64,000 nt of DNA from Prevotella sp. (GCA_031271965.1 JAISUS010000028.1:248001-312000); one strand, 5' to 3'; positions 44,507 through 53,680 are shown, numbered from the stretch's first letter. A program made the numbers and translations. Notes: generated by a model from the letters alone, not told the origin.

Positions 44507-45267
44507 TAGAAGTTAAGAACTTATATAAGTCTTTTGACGAAAGGGAAGTTCTGAAAGACATAAGTATTGTCTTTGAGGAAGGTAAGACCAATCTTATTAT
44601 AGGACGAAGCGGATCGGGCAAGACTGTACTATTAAAAAATTTGGTGGGCCTGATGCGGCCTACAAGCGGTCAAATACTTTATGACGGACGAGATCTGACT
44701 AAGATGAGAGCCATAGAAGTAAAATCACTTCGTCAGGAAATGGGAATGATATTTCAAGGCTCGGCATTATTCGATTCTATGACTGTATTTGAGAATGTTA
44801 ACTTCCCGCTTATGATGTTTTCTAAAATGTCGAAAGCTGAACAAAATAAACGTACTCAGTTTTGCCTCGAAAGAGTAAATCTGGGTGATTCAGGTCATCT
44901 TTACCCGTCTGAAATAAGTGGAGGAATGATGAAAAGGTCAGCTATAGCACGGGCAATATCCCTAAACCCCAAATATTTGTTTTGCGACGAACCAAATTCG
45001 GGACTCGACCCTCAGACATCTCTGGTTATTGATGAACTTATTTCAGATATTACAAAAGAGTATAATATCACGACCGTTATCAATACGCATGATATGAATT
45101 CTGTAATGGGAATAGGAGAGCGTATCAACTTTATAAAAGAAGGAGAATTGGGCTGGCAAGGAACCAGCAAGGATGTAATGTCTTCTACTAATGAAGATTT
45201 TAATGACTTTGTGTTTGCTTCCGATCTATTTAAGAAAGTTAAGGCCGTAGAGGAGGGTGAGAATTAA
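44503..45267 (+). CDS. mlaF: MlaF-family ABC transporter ATPase
   Basis: A 254-residue ABC ATPase, partner of the MlaE-type permease. Walker A is IGRSGSGKTVLL (~35-46), the Q-loop MGMIFQGSALFDSMTV, signature SEISGGMMKRSAIARA and Walker B KYLFCDEPNSGLDP, with the H-loop NTHDMNS. The variant signature SGGM is characteristic of MlaF. Translation is coupled to mlaE through ATGA. Its last codons overlap tail to tail with the end of the opposite ABC ATPase gene, with no room for a terminator between them. Confidence 0.92.
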   Translation: MIEVKNLYKSFDEREVLKDISIVFEEGKTNLIIGRSGSGKTVLLKNLVGLMRPTSGQILYDGRDLTKMRAIEVKSLRQEMGMIFQGSALFDSMTVFENVNFPLMMFSKMSKAEQNKRTQFCLERVNLGDSGHLYPSEISGGMMKRSAIARAISLNPKYLFCDEPNSGLDPQTSLVIDELISDITKEYNITTVINTHDMNSVMGIGERINFIKEGELGWQGTSKDVMSSTNEDFNDFVFASDLFKKVKAVEEGEN

Positions 45268-46274
45268 TATTTTTTAATAAAATCCGACAAAGATTCAAAG
45301 TCTTTGCATTCTACCAGACCGTTATCTGCTGTTCGGATTTTTATTGAATTCGGATTCTGAACAACGATACTAAAAGAATTATTTTCATCATTCGTATATT
45401 CAAAACCACATCTCTCAAGAAGATTTTTCGTCCAATGGAATAAATAGCCTTCAGCTCTTATATAAACTTTTCTTTCACTTTTTCTTTTGGGAAGAAAACT
45501 CCCTGTTTCTTTATCAAATATAACATTTTCACCTTTAAAAAATTCTTCTATTTTCCCTGATATTATAATATCTTCAGTAACACCACTTTCTAAACCCTTT
45601 TCTTTTGACAAAAGCCATAGCCGATCAGCAAGCAGTAAAGCTGTGTCTATATCATGAGTTGAAAGCAAGATTGTTTTTCCCTGATTAATTGTCAAAAAAT
45701 GTAGTAAACTCATTATTTCTATCCGGCTTTCTATATCTAAAAAAGCGGTGGGTTCATCCAATATAACTAATGGACATTCTTGCGCCAAAGATTTGGCTAT
45801 CATTGCTTTCTGTCGTTCTCCATCGGATAATTCCGCAATATAAGAGTTTGCTTTATGGGCTATACGAACATCCTCCATAGCCTTTTGAACAATTTCATTA
45901 TCTTGCTTTGTTAACTGTCCAAAAAATCCGGTATATGGATATCTACCTAGTTCAACTAATTCTCTGACTAATAGACCTCCGGCAGATGTTTTATCGGTTA
46001 ACACCAAACCGAGGTATCTGGACAATTTTTTCTCAGAAAATGTCGATATATCCTTATTTTCAAGATATATAGAGCCTTTGAGCGTAGGCTGCGAAGCACT
46101 AATCGTACGGAGTAATGTTGATTTTCCGGCACCATTGACTCCCAGAAGACAGACTAATTCCCCTTGGTACAGGCTAAAAGATAAATCTTCGTAAAGAGGA
46201 TTTTCCCTTCTATTTCTAGTTTTAGGATAGCCGATACTTATCCCTTTTGCAGATATGTACTTTTGTTTTTCCAA
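45264..46274 (-). CDS. FecE/BtuD-type ABC transporter ATPase (iron-siderophore/cobalamin/heme class)
   Basis: A 336-residue ATPase with Walker A LLGVNGAGKSTLLR, signature ELSDGERQKAMIAKSLA, Walker B PLVILDEPTAFLD and H-loop STHD. These are the features of the FecE/BtuD class that energises uptake of metal chelates. It is about 80 residues longer than E. coli FecE; the C-terminal extension (RAEGYLFHWTKNLLERCGFEY onward) resembles that of Bacteroidota homologues. It starts directly after the permease stop. The substrate (heme, siderophore or cobamide) is not determined. Confidence 0.88.
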   Translation of the reverse strand: MEKQKYISAKGISIGYPKTRNRRENPLYEDLSFSLYQGELVCLLGVNGAGKSTLLRTISASQPTLKGSIYLENKDISTFSEKKLSRYLGLVLTDKTSAGGLLVRELVELGRYPYTGFFGQLTKQDNEIVQKAMEDVRIAHKANSYIAELSDGERQKAMIAKSLAQECPLVILDEPTAFLDIESRIEIMSLLHFLTINQGKTILLSTHDIDTALLLADRLWLLSKEKGLESGVTEDIIISGKIEEFFKGENVIFDKETGSFLPKRKSERKVYIRAEGYLFHWTKNLLERCGFEYTNDENNSFSIVVQNPNSIKIRTADNGLVECKDFESLSDFIKKY

Positions 46275-47306
46275 TTAATTGAAATATTGAATTTTTTTCT
46301 GATTTAAAATGACATATATAATTACAGGAGCACCAAAGATAGGAGTTATTGCATTTAGTGGCAATACACCTGATGTACCAGGTAATACACAAATTAGATT
46401 ACACAACAAAGCCATAGCCGAGCCTACCAATATAGTAACAGGAAGTAACGATTTATGATTGGATGTACCTAATAGTAAGCGAGCTATGTGAGGAACAGCT
46501 AAACCGATAAAAGCTACCGGCCCGCAAAATGCACAGGTAATAGCCGTTAATAATCCGGCACATAATAATAATAAAAAGCGTATAAGTTTTATTTTTACGC
46601 CCAAATTTGCCGCATATCGTTCACCTAACAATAATGCATTCAGAGGTTTGATTAATAGAACAGACATAAGTAGCCCTAGACTTATAACACTACAATAGAA
46701 GGGAAGTTGAGCATATGATACACCCGAAAAATTCCCCATTCCCCAGAGCATAAAAGAATATGCATTTTCATTTGTACTCCAAAATTTGAGTATAGATATT
46801 ATCGAGGAGGTAAGATAGCCTACCATAATACCGATTATAAGTAACATTATATTGTTCTTGATAATAGATGCAAATCCCATGATGATAAGCAGTATAAGAG
46901 ATGCTCCAAGAAAGGCCCCCAAAACAATACTCATAGAATAAGAAAAATCGAATCCTCCTACTGATCCGAGACTATTACCAATAAGCAGAATAACTAAAGC
47001 GACTCCCAGATTTGCACCCGAACTGATACCTAATATGCCGGAATCGGCCAATGGATTTCGAAAAGCTGTCTGTAATAATAAACCGGATACGGCAAGAGCT
47101 CCCCCCGTAAACAGAGCTGTTACAGCTTGAGGTAAGCGTGACTCTAATATAATATGCGTCCAAGCTTGTTTCTCAACGTCATTTCCTTGCAATATTTGAA
47201 CGATAGCTTGCACAGGTATTGATACAGAGCCAAGAAACAGACTTAAGATAAAGAAAACGATTATACTTATCGAAAATAAAAGGCTATATATCAGTCCTTT
47301 ATCCAT
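46275..47306 (-). CDS. FecCD/BtuC-type metal-chelate ABC permease
   Basis: A 343-residue inner-membrane permease with about ten hydrophobic helices. Family motifs include QTAFRNPLADSGILGISSGANLG, the coupling region YAANLGVKIKLIRFLLLL, and FCGPVAFIGLAVPHIARLLLG. It imports iron-siderophore, heme or cobalamin with the adjacent ATPase. No periplasmic binding protein or TonB receptor gene accompanies the pair. A strong terminator hairpin of the upstream gene lies only 16-42 nt before its start codon, so its transcription depends on read-through or on a promoter overlapping that hairpin. Confidence 0.88.
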   Translation of the reverse strand: MDKGLIYSLLFSISIIVFFILSLFLGSVSIPVQAIVQILQGNDVEKQAWTHIILESRLPQAVTALFTGGALAVSGLLLQTAFRNPLADSGILGISSGANLGVALVILLIGNSLGSVGGFDFSYSMSIVLGAFLGASLILLIIMGFASIIKNNIMLLIIGIMVGYLTSSIISILKFWSTNENAYSFMLWGMGNFSGVSYAQLPFYCSVISLGLLMSVLLIKPLNALLLGERYAANLGVKIKLIRFLLLLCAGLLTAITCAFCGPVAFIGLAVPHIARLLLGTSNHKSLLPVTILVGSAMALLCNLICVLPGTSGVLPLNAITPIFGAPVIIYVILNQKKIQYFN

Positions 47307-47321
47307 ATTACAAATGTTTAT

Positions 47322-47348
47322 AAAAAGCCCCTCCGAAAACAGAGGGGC
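47322..47348 (-). terminator. Terminator after the C69 peptidase gene
   Basis: On the minus strand GCCCCTC / GAGGGGC with an 8-nt loop is followed by TTTTTATA. It lies 9 nt after the peptidase stop and 16 nt before the FecCD permease start. Confidence 0.8.
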
Positions 47349-47357
47349 ACAATTATT

Positions 47358-48998
47358 TTAGTATAGAACTTTATATTTATCTCCGGTTTGCTTCACAACT
47401 TCCCTATAATATTCTTTTGAATAACCGGGACGTTGCGGATATATAGGTTCTCCTAATCTGCCTTTCGTAAAAACTCCGTTTTCTTCCTTCTTTATTCCAC
47501 CATCCATATATTTAACAACCAGAAACTCGCCTAGCTTTTTCCATTTTTCAAATGCATATTGAGCCTGGCTTTGACTATATGCTGTAAGGTGTTGAACAGC
47601 CTTTTCGGGAGATTGGTCATACAGTGCTAAAGCCTCTTTTTCCGTAGCATCCTGTTCTTTTAGAAACTTGTTTTCCAACTCTAACTGTAGTTTCCTAAGA
47701 TCGGCATGCATCGAATCATACCTGTTGTAAACCATGTTAGAGACCCAGTTATGTATCCAGAAACTGGAAGTCCATGAGAAATTGTACATATCTCCATTGC
47801 CTTCACGGTAGCACTCCGGTGTCTCTGTTATAGAGCAATACATCGGTGTAAATACTGTTTGAGCTGCATCGTCAGTACCAAACCAAATAATACCGCCTAT
47901 CGGGTTTGGCAACCATGAGCGCATCTGCGTAACAAAAACAAATGCTGTTTGTTGAGTAGCAATCGGACGCTCGTTACAATATTTTACAGAATCAGATTCC
48001 CATGTTAATGGAGCCCAGCGATAAGGAGATTTAAAAGGTCCTGCACCAATATCATTAGTCCAGTCCAAAGCTGTACCTTCATAATGATCTCTCATCATTT
48101 CTTTCAAGTCTGTTAACGACAACTTTCTATCTGGTTTGACATATAAAGGCATAGGCTCTTGTGTTTTACCTTGCGCATAAGTAACAAATTTAGCCATATC
48201 TTTATTGTAGCGATTGAAAAAGCTCCATACACGGGCTTCACAAAAACGTTGTCCTCCAAAATCCAAAGGATTATACGCTACAGCAAAGCTAAAATTCTCA
48301 TCCTTACCTTTATAGTATCCTTTTTCTTTAGCAAAAGAAATCACATCTTTAGAATAAAGGCAGTTTTGAGGGTCATTCAGAGGAAATTGCTGTATTCTAG
48401 CCTGATTGGCATGAGCAGATATACAATCGTCGGGTATACGCATTGCAACCCATACTGCACCTTTATTACCTTTGCCTTTACCTATCATTTCCAATATCCA
48501 AATCTCATTAGGATCTCCGATAGAAAAAGATTCACCTCCACTGTTATATCCATATTCAGCAACGAGATCTGTCATTATCTTTATAGCCTCTCTGGCTGTT
48601 TTAGCTCTTTGCAGTGTTATATAGATAAGACTACCATAATCAATTTTACCTTCCGGGTTAACAAGCTCTTCTCTACCTCCGAAGGTTGTTTCTCCTATAG
48701 ATAACTGATGTTCGTTGATGTTTCCAACAACATTATATGTCTGTTCTGCCTGAGCTATATCTCCCAGATATTTAAACTTTCCGCTATCCCATTCATAAAC
48801 ATTCATCATGCTGCCTTTAGGCCATTGTCTCGCTGGCCAATGGTATAATTCACCATACAGAGCATACGAGTCTGCCGAATAAGTAATCATTGTAGATCCA
48901 TCGACAGAAGCTTTTTTCCCAACTAATAAATTTGTGCACGCAAATACGTGAATCTCGCAGAGTATACAAAATAACAGAAATAAGGATACTTTCTTCAT
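47358..48998 (-). CDS. C69-family dipeptidase, exported
   Basis: A 546-residue N-terminal-nucleophile peptidase. I choose ATG at 48998 (MKKVSLFLLF), which gives a clean signal peptide; the frame extends upstream to 49073 but that part is not signal-like and contains a -7 promoter match. The signal ends HVFA just before CTNLLVGKKAS, and this Cys is the expected catalytic N-terminal nucleophile exposed by cleavage. Further family motifs are DGSTMITYSADS, GESFSIGDPNEIWILEMIGKG and VAMRIPDDCISAHANQARI. Such enzymes hydrolyse dipeptides in the periplasm. It is transcribed divergently from the XRE regulator across the operator-rich intergenic region. Confidence 0.88.
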   Translation of the reverse strand: MKKVSLFLLFCILCEIHVFACTNLLVGKKASVDGSTMITYSADSYALYGELYHWPARQWPKGSMMNVYEWDSGKFKYLGDIAQAEQTYNVVGNINEHQLSIGETTFGGREELVNPEGKIDYGSLIYITLQRAKTAREAIKIMTDLVAEYGYNSGGESFSIGDPNEIWILEMIGKGKGNKGAVWVAMRIPDDCISAHANQARIQQFPLNDPQNCLYSKDVISFAKEKGYYKGKDENFSFAVAYNPLDFGGQRFCEARVWSFFNRYNKDMAKFVTYAQGKTQEPMPLYVKPDRKLSLTDLKEMMRDHYEGTALDWTNDIGAGPFKSPYRWAPLTWESDSVKYCNERPIATQQTAFVFVTQMRSWLPNPIGGIIWFGTDDAAQTVFTPMYCSITETPECYREGNGDMYNFSWTSSFWIHNWVSNMVYNRYDSMHADLRKLQLELENKFLKEQDATEKEALALYDQSPEKAVQHLTAYSQSQAQYAFEKWKKLGEFLVVKYMDGGIKKEENGVFTKGRLGEPIYPQRPGYSKEYYREVVKQTGDKYKVLY

Positions 48999-49012
48999 AA
49001 AGGAAATTTTTA

Positions 49013-49539
49013 TATTCAAATGTAAAGATACTTGATTATTTGTAAAAAATAAAGAATCTGAATAAATATACATATGTGAAACAGTTTGAAATATACATAT
49101 GAATATTCTATGTGATTTACATATGTAAAAAGCTCCAACTTCTCATAATTAAAACAAATGTAAATACCGAATATAAACAAAAATTTACATATATACTTTG
49201 TTGCAAATATATTTTTGTAATTTCATTATATATAGTTATATTTATACTATTATATAGTTAATAATTAGATATATAATATAATATTATAAAGTTTTTATTT
49301 AGATAATATTTAAGATTATATGATAAATGCTGTAAAATACATTATATCACTAATATTTTATATATTATATAATTAATAATAAGGTTATTATATATAATAT
49401 ATAAAGTTATAATTTATACAAATATCCATATGTATACACTCTCTCCATTTACAAATAGACACAGTAGGATACATTTGTTATATACAAATATAAATTAAAT
49501 AAATTTTCATTTGTAAAATTTACTATTTACATTTGTACT
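49013..49539. repeat. Array of TTTACATATGTAAA-like palindromes in a very A+T-rich divergent region
   Basis: At least twelve sites match the palindrome TTTACATATGTAAA at 10 or more of 14 positions. They start at 49013, 49067, 49092, 49116 (perfect), 49151, 49184, 49423, 49448, 49468, 49481, 49504 and 49526. They cluster at both ends, next to the two start codons. The central part (about 49200-49420) is nearly pure A/T with stretches like TATATAATATATAAAG. The outermost copies contain TACATTTG, itself a match to the -7 element (plus 49528-49535; minus 49024-49017). A regulator bound to the array would therefore cover both promoters. Confidence 0.6.
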
Positions 49540-49561
49540 GTATAATTTATATCAAAGGATT

Positions 49562-50050
49562 ATGAAAGATCGTATTAAATTAATAATGGAAAACGAACAG
49601 CTTACTCCGTCTGCCTTTGCTGATAGGCTTCAATTAGGACGGGCTGTAGTATCTCATATATTGAATGGACGCAATAATCCTAGTCTGGATGTTGTTACCC
49701 GCATATTATCAAAGTTAGAATATATCAATCCGGATTGGTTAATATCCGGAAATGGAGATATGTATAAACCGGAGTACGGCAATAAAACGATAAATACATC
49801 TCAGGCTACAACAACCACGCAAAATCAACCGGATTTATTCTCTCAGAATTATATATCTCCGCCTATTATTCAACAAGAACCTGAATATCGCAAGGAAATC
49901 ATAGTTGAGCAACCTCAAAACATTATCGAACAACCTGTAAAAAAGGAAGTTATATATCAAAAATTACCAGAGAGGAAAATTAGTAAAATAATTATTTACT
50001 ATACAGATAATACGTTTGAAACATTTGATGCAGAGAATAAGCCACTATAA
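49562..50050 (+). CDS. XRE-type helix-turn-helix regulator
   Basis: A 162-residue protein. The N-terminal ~65 residues are a lambda-repressor-like HTH: MKDRIKLIMENEQLTPSAFADRLQLGRAVVSHILNG is followed by NPSLDVVTRILSKLEYINPDWLISG. A Gln/Pro/Glu-rich linker of about 65 residues follows, then a short C-terminal segment (KISKIIIYYTDNTFETFDAEN) that may mediate dimerisation. It has no phage-type protease domain. It is alone on its transcript, with an array of palindromes directly upstream and a terminator shared with tnaA downstream. It is therefore a good candidate to bind that array and control itself and the divergent C69 peptidase (inference). Confidence 0.82.
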   Translation: MKDRIKLIMENEQLTPSAFADRLQLGRAVVSHILNGRNNPSLDVVTRILSKLEYINPDWLISGNGDMYKPEYGNKTINTSQATTTTQNQPDLFSQNYISPPIIQQEPEYRKEIIVEQPQNIIEQPVKKEVIYQKLPERKISKIIIYYTDNTFETFDAENKPL

Positions 50051-50056
50051 AAAGCA

Positions 50057-50093
50057 ATAGGCTCAAATTTTAAAAATTTAAGCCTATAATTTT
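50057..50093. terminator. Bidirectional terminator between XRE gene and tnaA
   Basis: ATAGGCT / AGCCTAT (50057-50063 and 50081-50087) with an inner AAATTT/AAATTT stem and one mismatch, flanked by AAAAAG on the left and AATTTTAT on the right. Confidence 0.7.
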
Positions 50094-50106
50094 ATAAAAA
50101 ATATCA

Positions 50107-51483
50107 TTATTCAACTCTTCCGAGTTCTACCGTAAAATGCCGTAAAAGTTCAGTTTCCCAAACTATTTTTACCCCTTTAGTGATACTTTCCCTTCTATCG
50201 TATATATTCTTTAAAGCTACCGCTACAACATTCATGTGATTGTCCGTGTAAACACGCCTAGGTATAGCCAATCGCAATAGATCAAGACCATCGAATCTGT
50301 TTTCTCTGGTATTAGGGTCTCTGTCTGCCAATAGATAACCTATCTCACATCCTCTGATACCAGCTTCCAAGTACAATTCTACAGTTAAAGTTTGTGCCGG
50401 AAATTCGTCTTTAGGCACATGATTCAGGACTTTAGAAGCATCAACAAAAATAGCATGCCCTCCGGCCGGTCGTTGATATGGAATACCATATTCATCCAAT
50501 TTTCTACCTAAATATTCAACCTGTTTAATCCGGGTTTCCAGATTATCAAATTCAGTATTTTCATCCAAGCCTATAGCCAGAGCATTCATATCGCGTCCAT
50601 TCATTCCACCATAAGTAATAAAACCTTCGTATACAATACCCTTTACCTTTGCTGCGTCATACCATTCTTTGACGTTCGTTGCAAAAAAACCTCCCATATT
50701 CACAATTGCATCTTTCTTTGCACTCATTGTCATACCATCGGCATAACCAAACATCTCTAAACAGATCTCTTTTATAGTTCTATTTTCATAACCTGTTTCT
50801 CTAGTTTTTATAAAATAGGCATTTTCGGCAAAACGCGCAGAATCGAATATTACACGCTTCCCATATTTATTGGCAAGAATACGCATCTCTCTGAGGTTTT
50901 CCATCGAAACAGGTTGTCCTCCCGATGTATTATTCGTTATTGTCACTATTATAAAAGGAATACGATCGTGATACTTTTTCAAGGCAGCTTCAAGCTTTTT
51001 AATATCCACATTACCCTTAAATGGAATATCTAATTGTGTATCTTTAGCTTCGTCAATAGTACAATCCAAAGCTATAGCCTTACGAGATTCTATATGTCCC
51101 TTCGTTGTATCAAAATGTGAATTTCCCGGACAGACATCACCTTCTTTTATTAAGCAAGAAAACAGTACGTTTTCGGCAGCACGTCCCTGATGTGTCGGTA
51201 GCACATAGTCGAAACCAGTGATGCGTGTAACAGCTTCTTTCATATTATAATAAGAAGTGGCACCTGCATAGCTTTCATCTCCTAACATCATTGCCGACCA
51301 TTGGCGATCACTCATTGCTCCGGTTCCCGAATCTGTGATCAGGTCTATATACACTTGTTCAGACTTCAATTGAAACACATTATTTTTAGCTTCTGCTAAC
51401 CACTGTTCACGTTCTTCGCGGGTGCTTTTCCGGATAGGCTCTATCATTTTTATCTTCCATGATTCGGCAAACGGTAATTCCAT
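50107..51483 (-). CDS. tnaA: Tryptophanase TnaA
   Basis: A PLP enzyme that splits tryptophan into indole, pyruvate and ammonia. The 458-residue protein opens MELPFAESWKIKMIEPIRK and contains IDLITDSGTGAMSDRQW, VLPTHQGRAAENVLF, ITNNTSGGQPVSM, FDSARFAENAYFI and the PLP-lysine motif MSAKKDAIVNMGG (~254). Compared from memory with E. coli TnaA and Citrobacter tyrosine phenol-lyase, the motifs SARFAENAYF, GCEIGYLLADRDP and RHFTVEL favour tryptophanase. Tyrosine phenol-lyase is the alternative. It is monocistronic. No tnaC-like leader peptide was found upstream, where a MITE-like element sits at -63. Confidence 0.92.
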   Translation of the reverse strand: MELPFAESWKIKMIEPIRKSTREEREQWLAEAKNNVFQLKSEQVYIDLITDSGTGAMSDRQWSAMMLGDESYAGATSYYNMKEAVTRITGFDYVLPTHQGRAAENVLFSCLIKEGDVCPGNSHFDTTKGHIESRKAIALDCTIDEAKDTQLDIPFKGNVDIKKLEAALKKYHDRIPFIIVTITNNTSGGQPVSMENLREMRILANKYGKRVIFDSARFAENAYFIKTRETGYENRTIKEICLEMFGYADGMTMSAKKDAIVNMGGFFATNVKEWYDAAKVKGIVYEGFITYGGMNGRDMNALAIGLDENTEFDNLETRIKQVEYLGRKLDEYGIPYQRPAGGHAIFVDASKVLNHVPKDEFPAQTLTVELYLEAGIRGCEIGYLLADRDPNTRENRFDGLDLLRLAIPRRVYTDNHMNVVAVALKNIYDRRESITKGVKIVWETELLRHFTVELGRVE

Positions 51484-51545
51484 AGTTTTATATTTTAATG
51501 ATTAGATTATAAAAGAAACATGCAAATTCGATATGAACTTGCTAA

Positions 51546-51727
51546 GAGTCTGTTTAAATTTTATTCGTTTAAATTTTCAGAGCTATTTTTGAGATAGTTT
51601 TTTCTTCCTCGAAGTGATAATAGCGGGCTATTTGAACTAAGAGAATGAAAAAAACAGCCAAAAAGAGACTAAAAATGAACGAAAAAGAATCTAGAATAAA
51701 ATATTTTGGTAAAATTTAAACAGGCTC
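51546..51727. mobile_element. MITE-like element, 182 bp, with ~18-bp terminal inverted repeats
   Basis: The ends GAGTCTGTTTAAATTTTA and TAAAATTTAAACAGGCTC are inverted repeats with a single mismatch, and are flanked on both sides by TAA, a probable 3-bp target duplication. There is no open reading frame inside, so it would need a transposase in trans. A TNA-type 3-bp duplication is typical of part of the IS5 family; that assignment is inference. It lies in the divergent tnaA-pyrK intergenic region, 63 nt upstream of tnaA. The rest of that 502-nt gap holds only the pyrK promoter element and short weak hairpins. Confidence 0.7.
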
Positions 51728-51937
51728 TAAATATGAGTATGTAAAAAAATGATGATTTACATAGAGACAAAATGATCTCTGTCCTTTATATTAAGGAAAA
51801 CAGGAGTAAATGATGTGTTTTTGATAGCTGAGGACATAATATTAGCACATTATGAATAGCAATGTATGACATAAAGGTAATGAAAACTTTCGTATAAATA
51901 ATAACTTCCATCATTTTTAATGAGACTAAAAACTTAT

Positions 51938-51945
51938 TAACTTTG
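51938..51945 (+). promoter_or_regulatory. -7 promoter element of pyrK-pyrD
   Basis: TAACTTTG matches TAnnTTTG, 40 nt upstream of ATG 51986; the -33 region is a T run without TTG. Confidence 0.4.
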
Positions 51946-51985
51946 TAGTCGGAAACAAATTATTTATTTTCTAAAAACAAGGTAG

Positions 51986-52768
51986 ATGAAAAAAATGTTG
52001 GATTTAGTGGTTACAGAAAACGGCCAGCTAAACCAAAATTATTGCCTCATAAAGCTCACGACTACAGATAATGCTTTACTGCCGGACATGTATCCGGGGC
52101 AATTCGTTGAAGTTAGAGTTGATAGCTCGCCGACAACATATCTGAGGCGTCCTATTTCTGTGAATTTTGTGGATAAAGATAAAAATGAATTATGGCTACT
52201 GGTTCAAGCTATCGGTGATGGAACAAGAGCCATGTGCGAATACAAAGTAAATGATATAGTGAACCTGTTGCTTCCTTTAGGCAATACGTTCTCTGTTCCA
52301 ACAAAAGATAAAAAGCAAGAGCTATTGCTCATTGGCGGAGGTGTAGGAACAGCACCGATGTTGTTTTTAGGAGCATGCCTGAAAACACAAGGATTTAGCC
52401 CTAAGTTTCTTTTAGGAGCCCGTTCTAAGAATGATTTACTCCAACTAGACGATTTTAGGAAGTATGGAGAGGTATTTTGTACAACAGAAGATGGATCTTT
52501 TGGTGAAAAAGGATATGTAACAGATCACACTGTATTAAAAAACACCCATTTTTCGGTTATTTATACTTGCGGGCCAAAACCAATGATGATGGCAGTAGCA
52601 AAGTATGCCCATGACAATGAAGTACAATGTGAAGTATCTCTTGAAAACATGATGGCATGCGGATTTGGGGTATGTTTATGTTGTGTAGAAAAAACTCGCG
52701 AAGGGAATATATGTGTATGTACAGAAGGGCCCGTATTTAATATAGACAAGTTAACATGGATAAACTAG
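51986..52768 (+). CDS. pyrK: Dihydroorotate dehydrogenase B electron-transfer subunit PyrK
   Basis: PyrK passes electrons from dihydroorotate oxidation to NAD through FAD and a [2Fe-2S] cluster. The 260-residue protein has the FAD domain ([41 protein letters not shown]), the NAD domain ([23 protein letters not shown]) and a C-terminal cluster motif [11 protein letters not shown]...CVC with four suitably spaced Cys (~222-245). It overlaps pyrD by 13 nt, which fits their heterotetrameric complex. Confidence 0.95.
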   Translation: MKKMLDLVVTENGQLNQNYCLIKLTTTDNALLPDMYPGQFVEVRVDSSPTTYLRRPISVNFVDKDKNELWLLVQAIGDGTRAMCEYKVNDIVNLLLPLGNTFSVPTKDKKQELLLIGGGVGTAPMLFLGACLKTQGFSPKFLLGARSKNDLLQLDDFRKYGEVFCTTEDGSFGEKGYVTDHTVLKNTHFSVIYTCGPKPMMMAVAKYAHDNEVQCEVSLENMMACGFGVCLCCVEKTREGNICVCTEGPVFNIDKLTWIN

Positions 52769-53667
52769 CTGTAAACATTGGTGATTTACATTTGAAGAAC
52801 CCGGTAATGACCGCATCGGGTACTTTTGGTTATGGTAAAGAATATTCAGACTTTTTCGACCTGTCGCGAATAGGCGGAATTTTCGTAAAAGGGACAACAA
52901 TTCGCAGCAGGCAAGGAAACGATTATCCCCGTATGGCTGAAACCCCTTCAGGTATGTTAAATGCTGTGGGACTGCAAAATAAAGGGGTCGATTACTTTGT
53001 TACAAATATATATCCGGAAATAAAAGATATTGATACTCATATTATAGTCAATGTATCTGGATCTACCGTGGAAGATTATGTCGATTGCACCGAGAAATTA
53101 ATTCATTTAGATAAAATACCGGCTATTGAACTTAATATTTCATGCCCTAATGTGAAAGAAGGAGGTATGGCCTTTGGCACATCAGCTTGTTCGGCTGCAG
53201 AAGTAACTAAAGCGGTACGCAAGGTATGGAATAAGACATTGATTGTAAAATTATCACCTAATGTAACCGACATTACTGAAATAGCCAAAGCCGTAGAAGG
53301 CGAAGGTGCCGATTCTTTATCGTTGATAAATACATTGTTGGGGATGGCGGTGGACATAAATAAAAAATGCCCTATACTATCGACTGTCACCGGTGGATTG
53401 TCGGGCCCATGCGTAAAGCCTATTGCCCTAAGAATGGTATGGCAGACATATAATGCTGTTAAAATCCCAATTATAGGTATGGGTGGTATCTCTAGTTGGC
53501 AAGATGCGATTGAATTTATTCTGGCAGGATCATCTGCCATACAGATAGGAACTCACAATTTTATCGATCCTGCTATTTCGGTTAAAGTTGTAGATGGTAT
53601 TTCAGAATATTTGGACAAAAATAATATAGCTTCTGTCAGTGAGCTTGTTGGAGCATTAAATATTTAA
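52756..53667 (+). CDS. pyrD: Dihydroorotate dehydrogenase class 1B catalytic subunit PyrD
   Basis: An FMN-containing barrel enzyme for the fourth step of pyrimidine synthesis. The 303-residue protein shows [53 protein letters not shown], and the catalytic-Cys motif [19 protein letters not shown], which marks class 1 enzymes. [13 protein letters not shown] and [26 protein letters not shown] hold the FMN phosphate. Pairing with PyrK makes it the NAD-dependent 1B type, suited to an anaerobe. Confidence 0.95.
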   Translation: MDKLAVNIGDLHLKNPVMTASGTFGYGKEYSDFFDLSRIGGIFVKGTTIRSRQGNDYPRMAETPSGMLNAVGLQNKGVDYFVTNIYPEIKDIDTHIIVNVSGSTVEDYVDCTEKLIHLDKIPAIELNISCPNVKEGGMAFGTSACSAAEVTKAVRKVWNKTLIVKLSPNVTDITEIAKAVEGEGADSLSLINTLLGMAVDINKKCPILSTVTGGLSGPCVKPIALRMVWQTYNAVKIPIIGMGGISSWQDAIEFILAGSSAIQIGTHNFIDPAISVKVVDGISEYLDKNNIASVSELVGALNI

Positions 53668-53680
53668 TTTTCAACTCCGT

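Noticed and set aside
48159..48704. 181-residue open frame on the plus strand inside the C69 peptidase gene
   Set aside because: It overlaps conserved catalytic-domain codons, and its composition is unlike a real protein.
48999..49073. N-terminal extension of the C69 dipeptidase
   Set aside because: It is not signal-like and overlaps the promoter/palindrome region; the later ATG gives a signal peptide that exposes the catalytic Cys.
49200..49420. A+T-rich core as a chromosomal replication origin
   Set aside because: No dnaA gene and no cluster of DnaA boxes (TTATCCACA-like) was seen. It is kept only as an alternative reading of the palindrome array.
51760..51800. Small hairpin AGAGA...TCTCT between the MITE and pyrK
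   Set aside because: The stem is short, there is no T run and it is not near a start codon; no regulatory role is supported.
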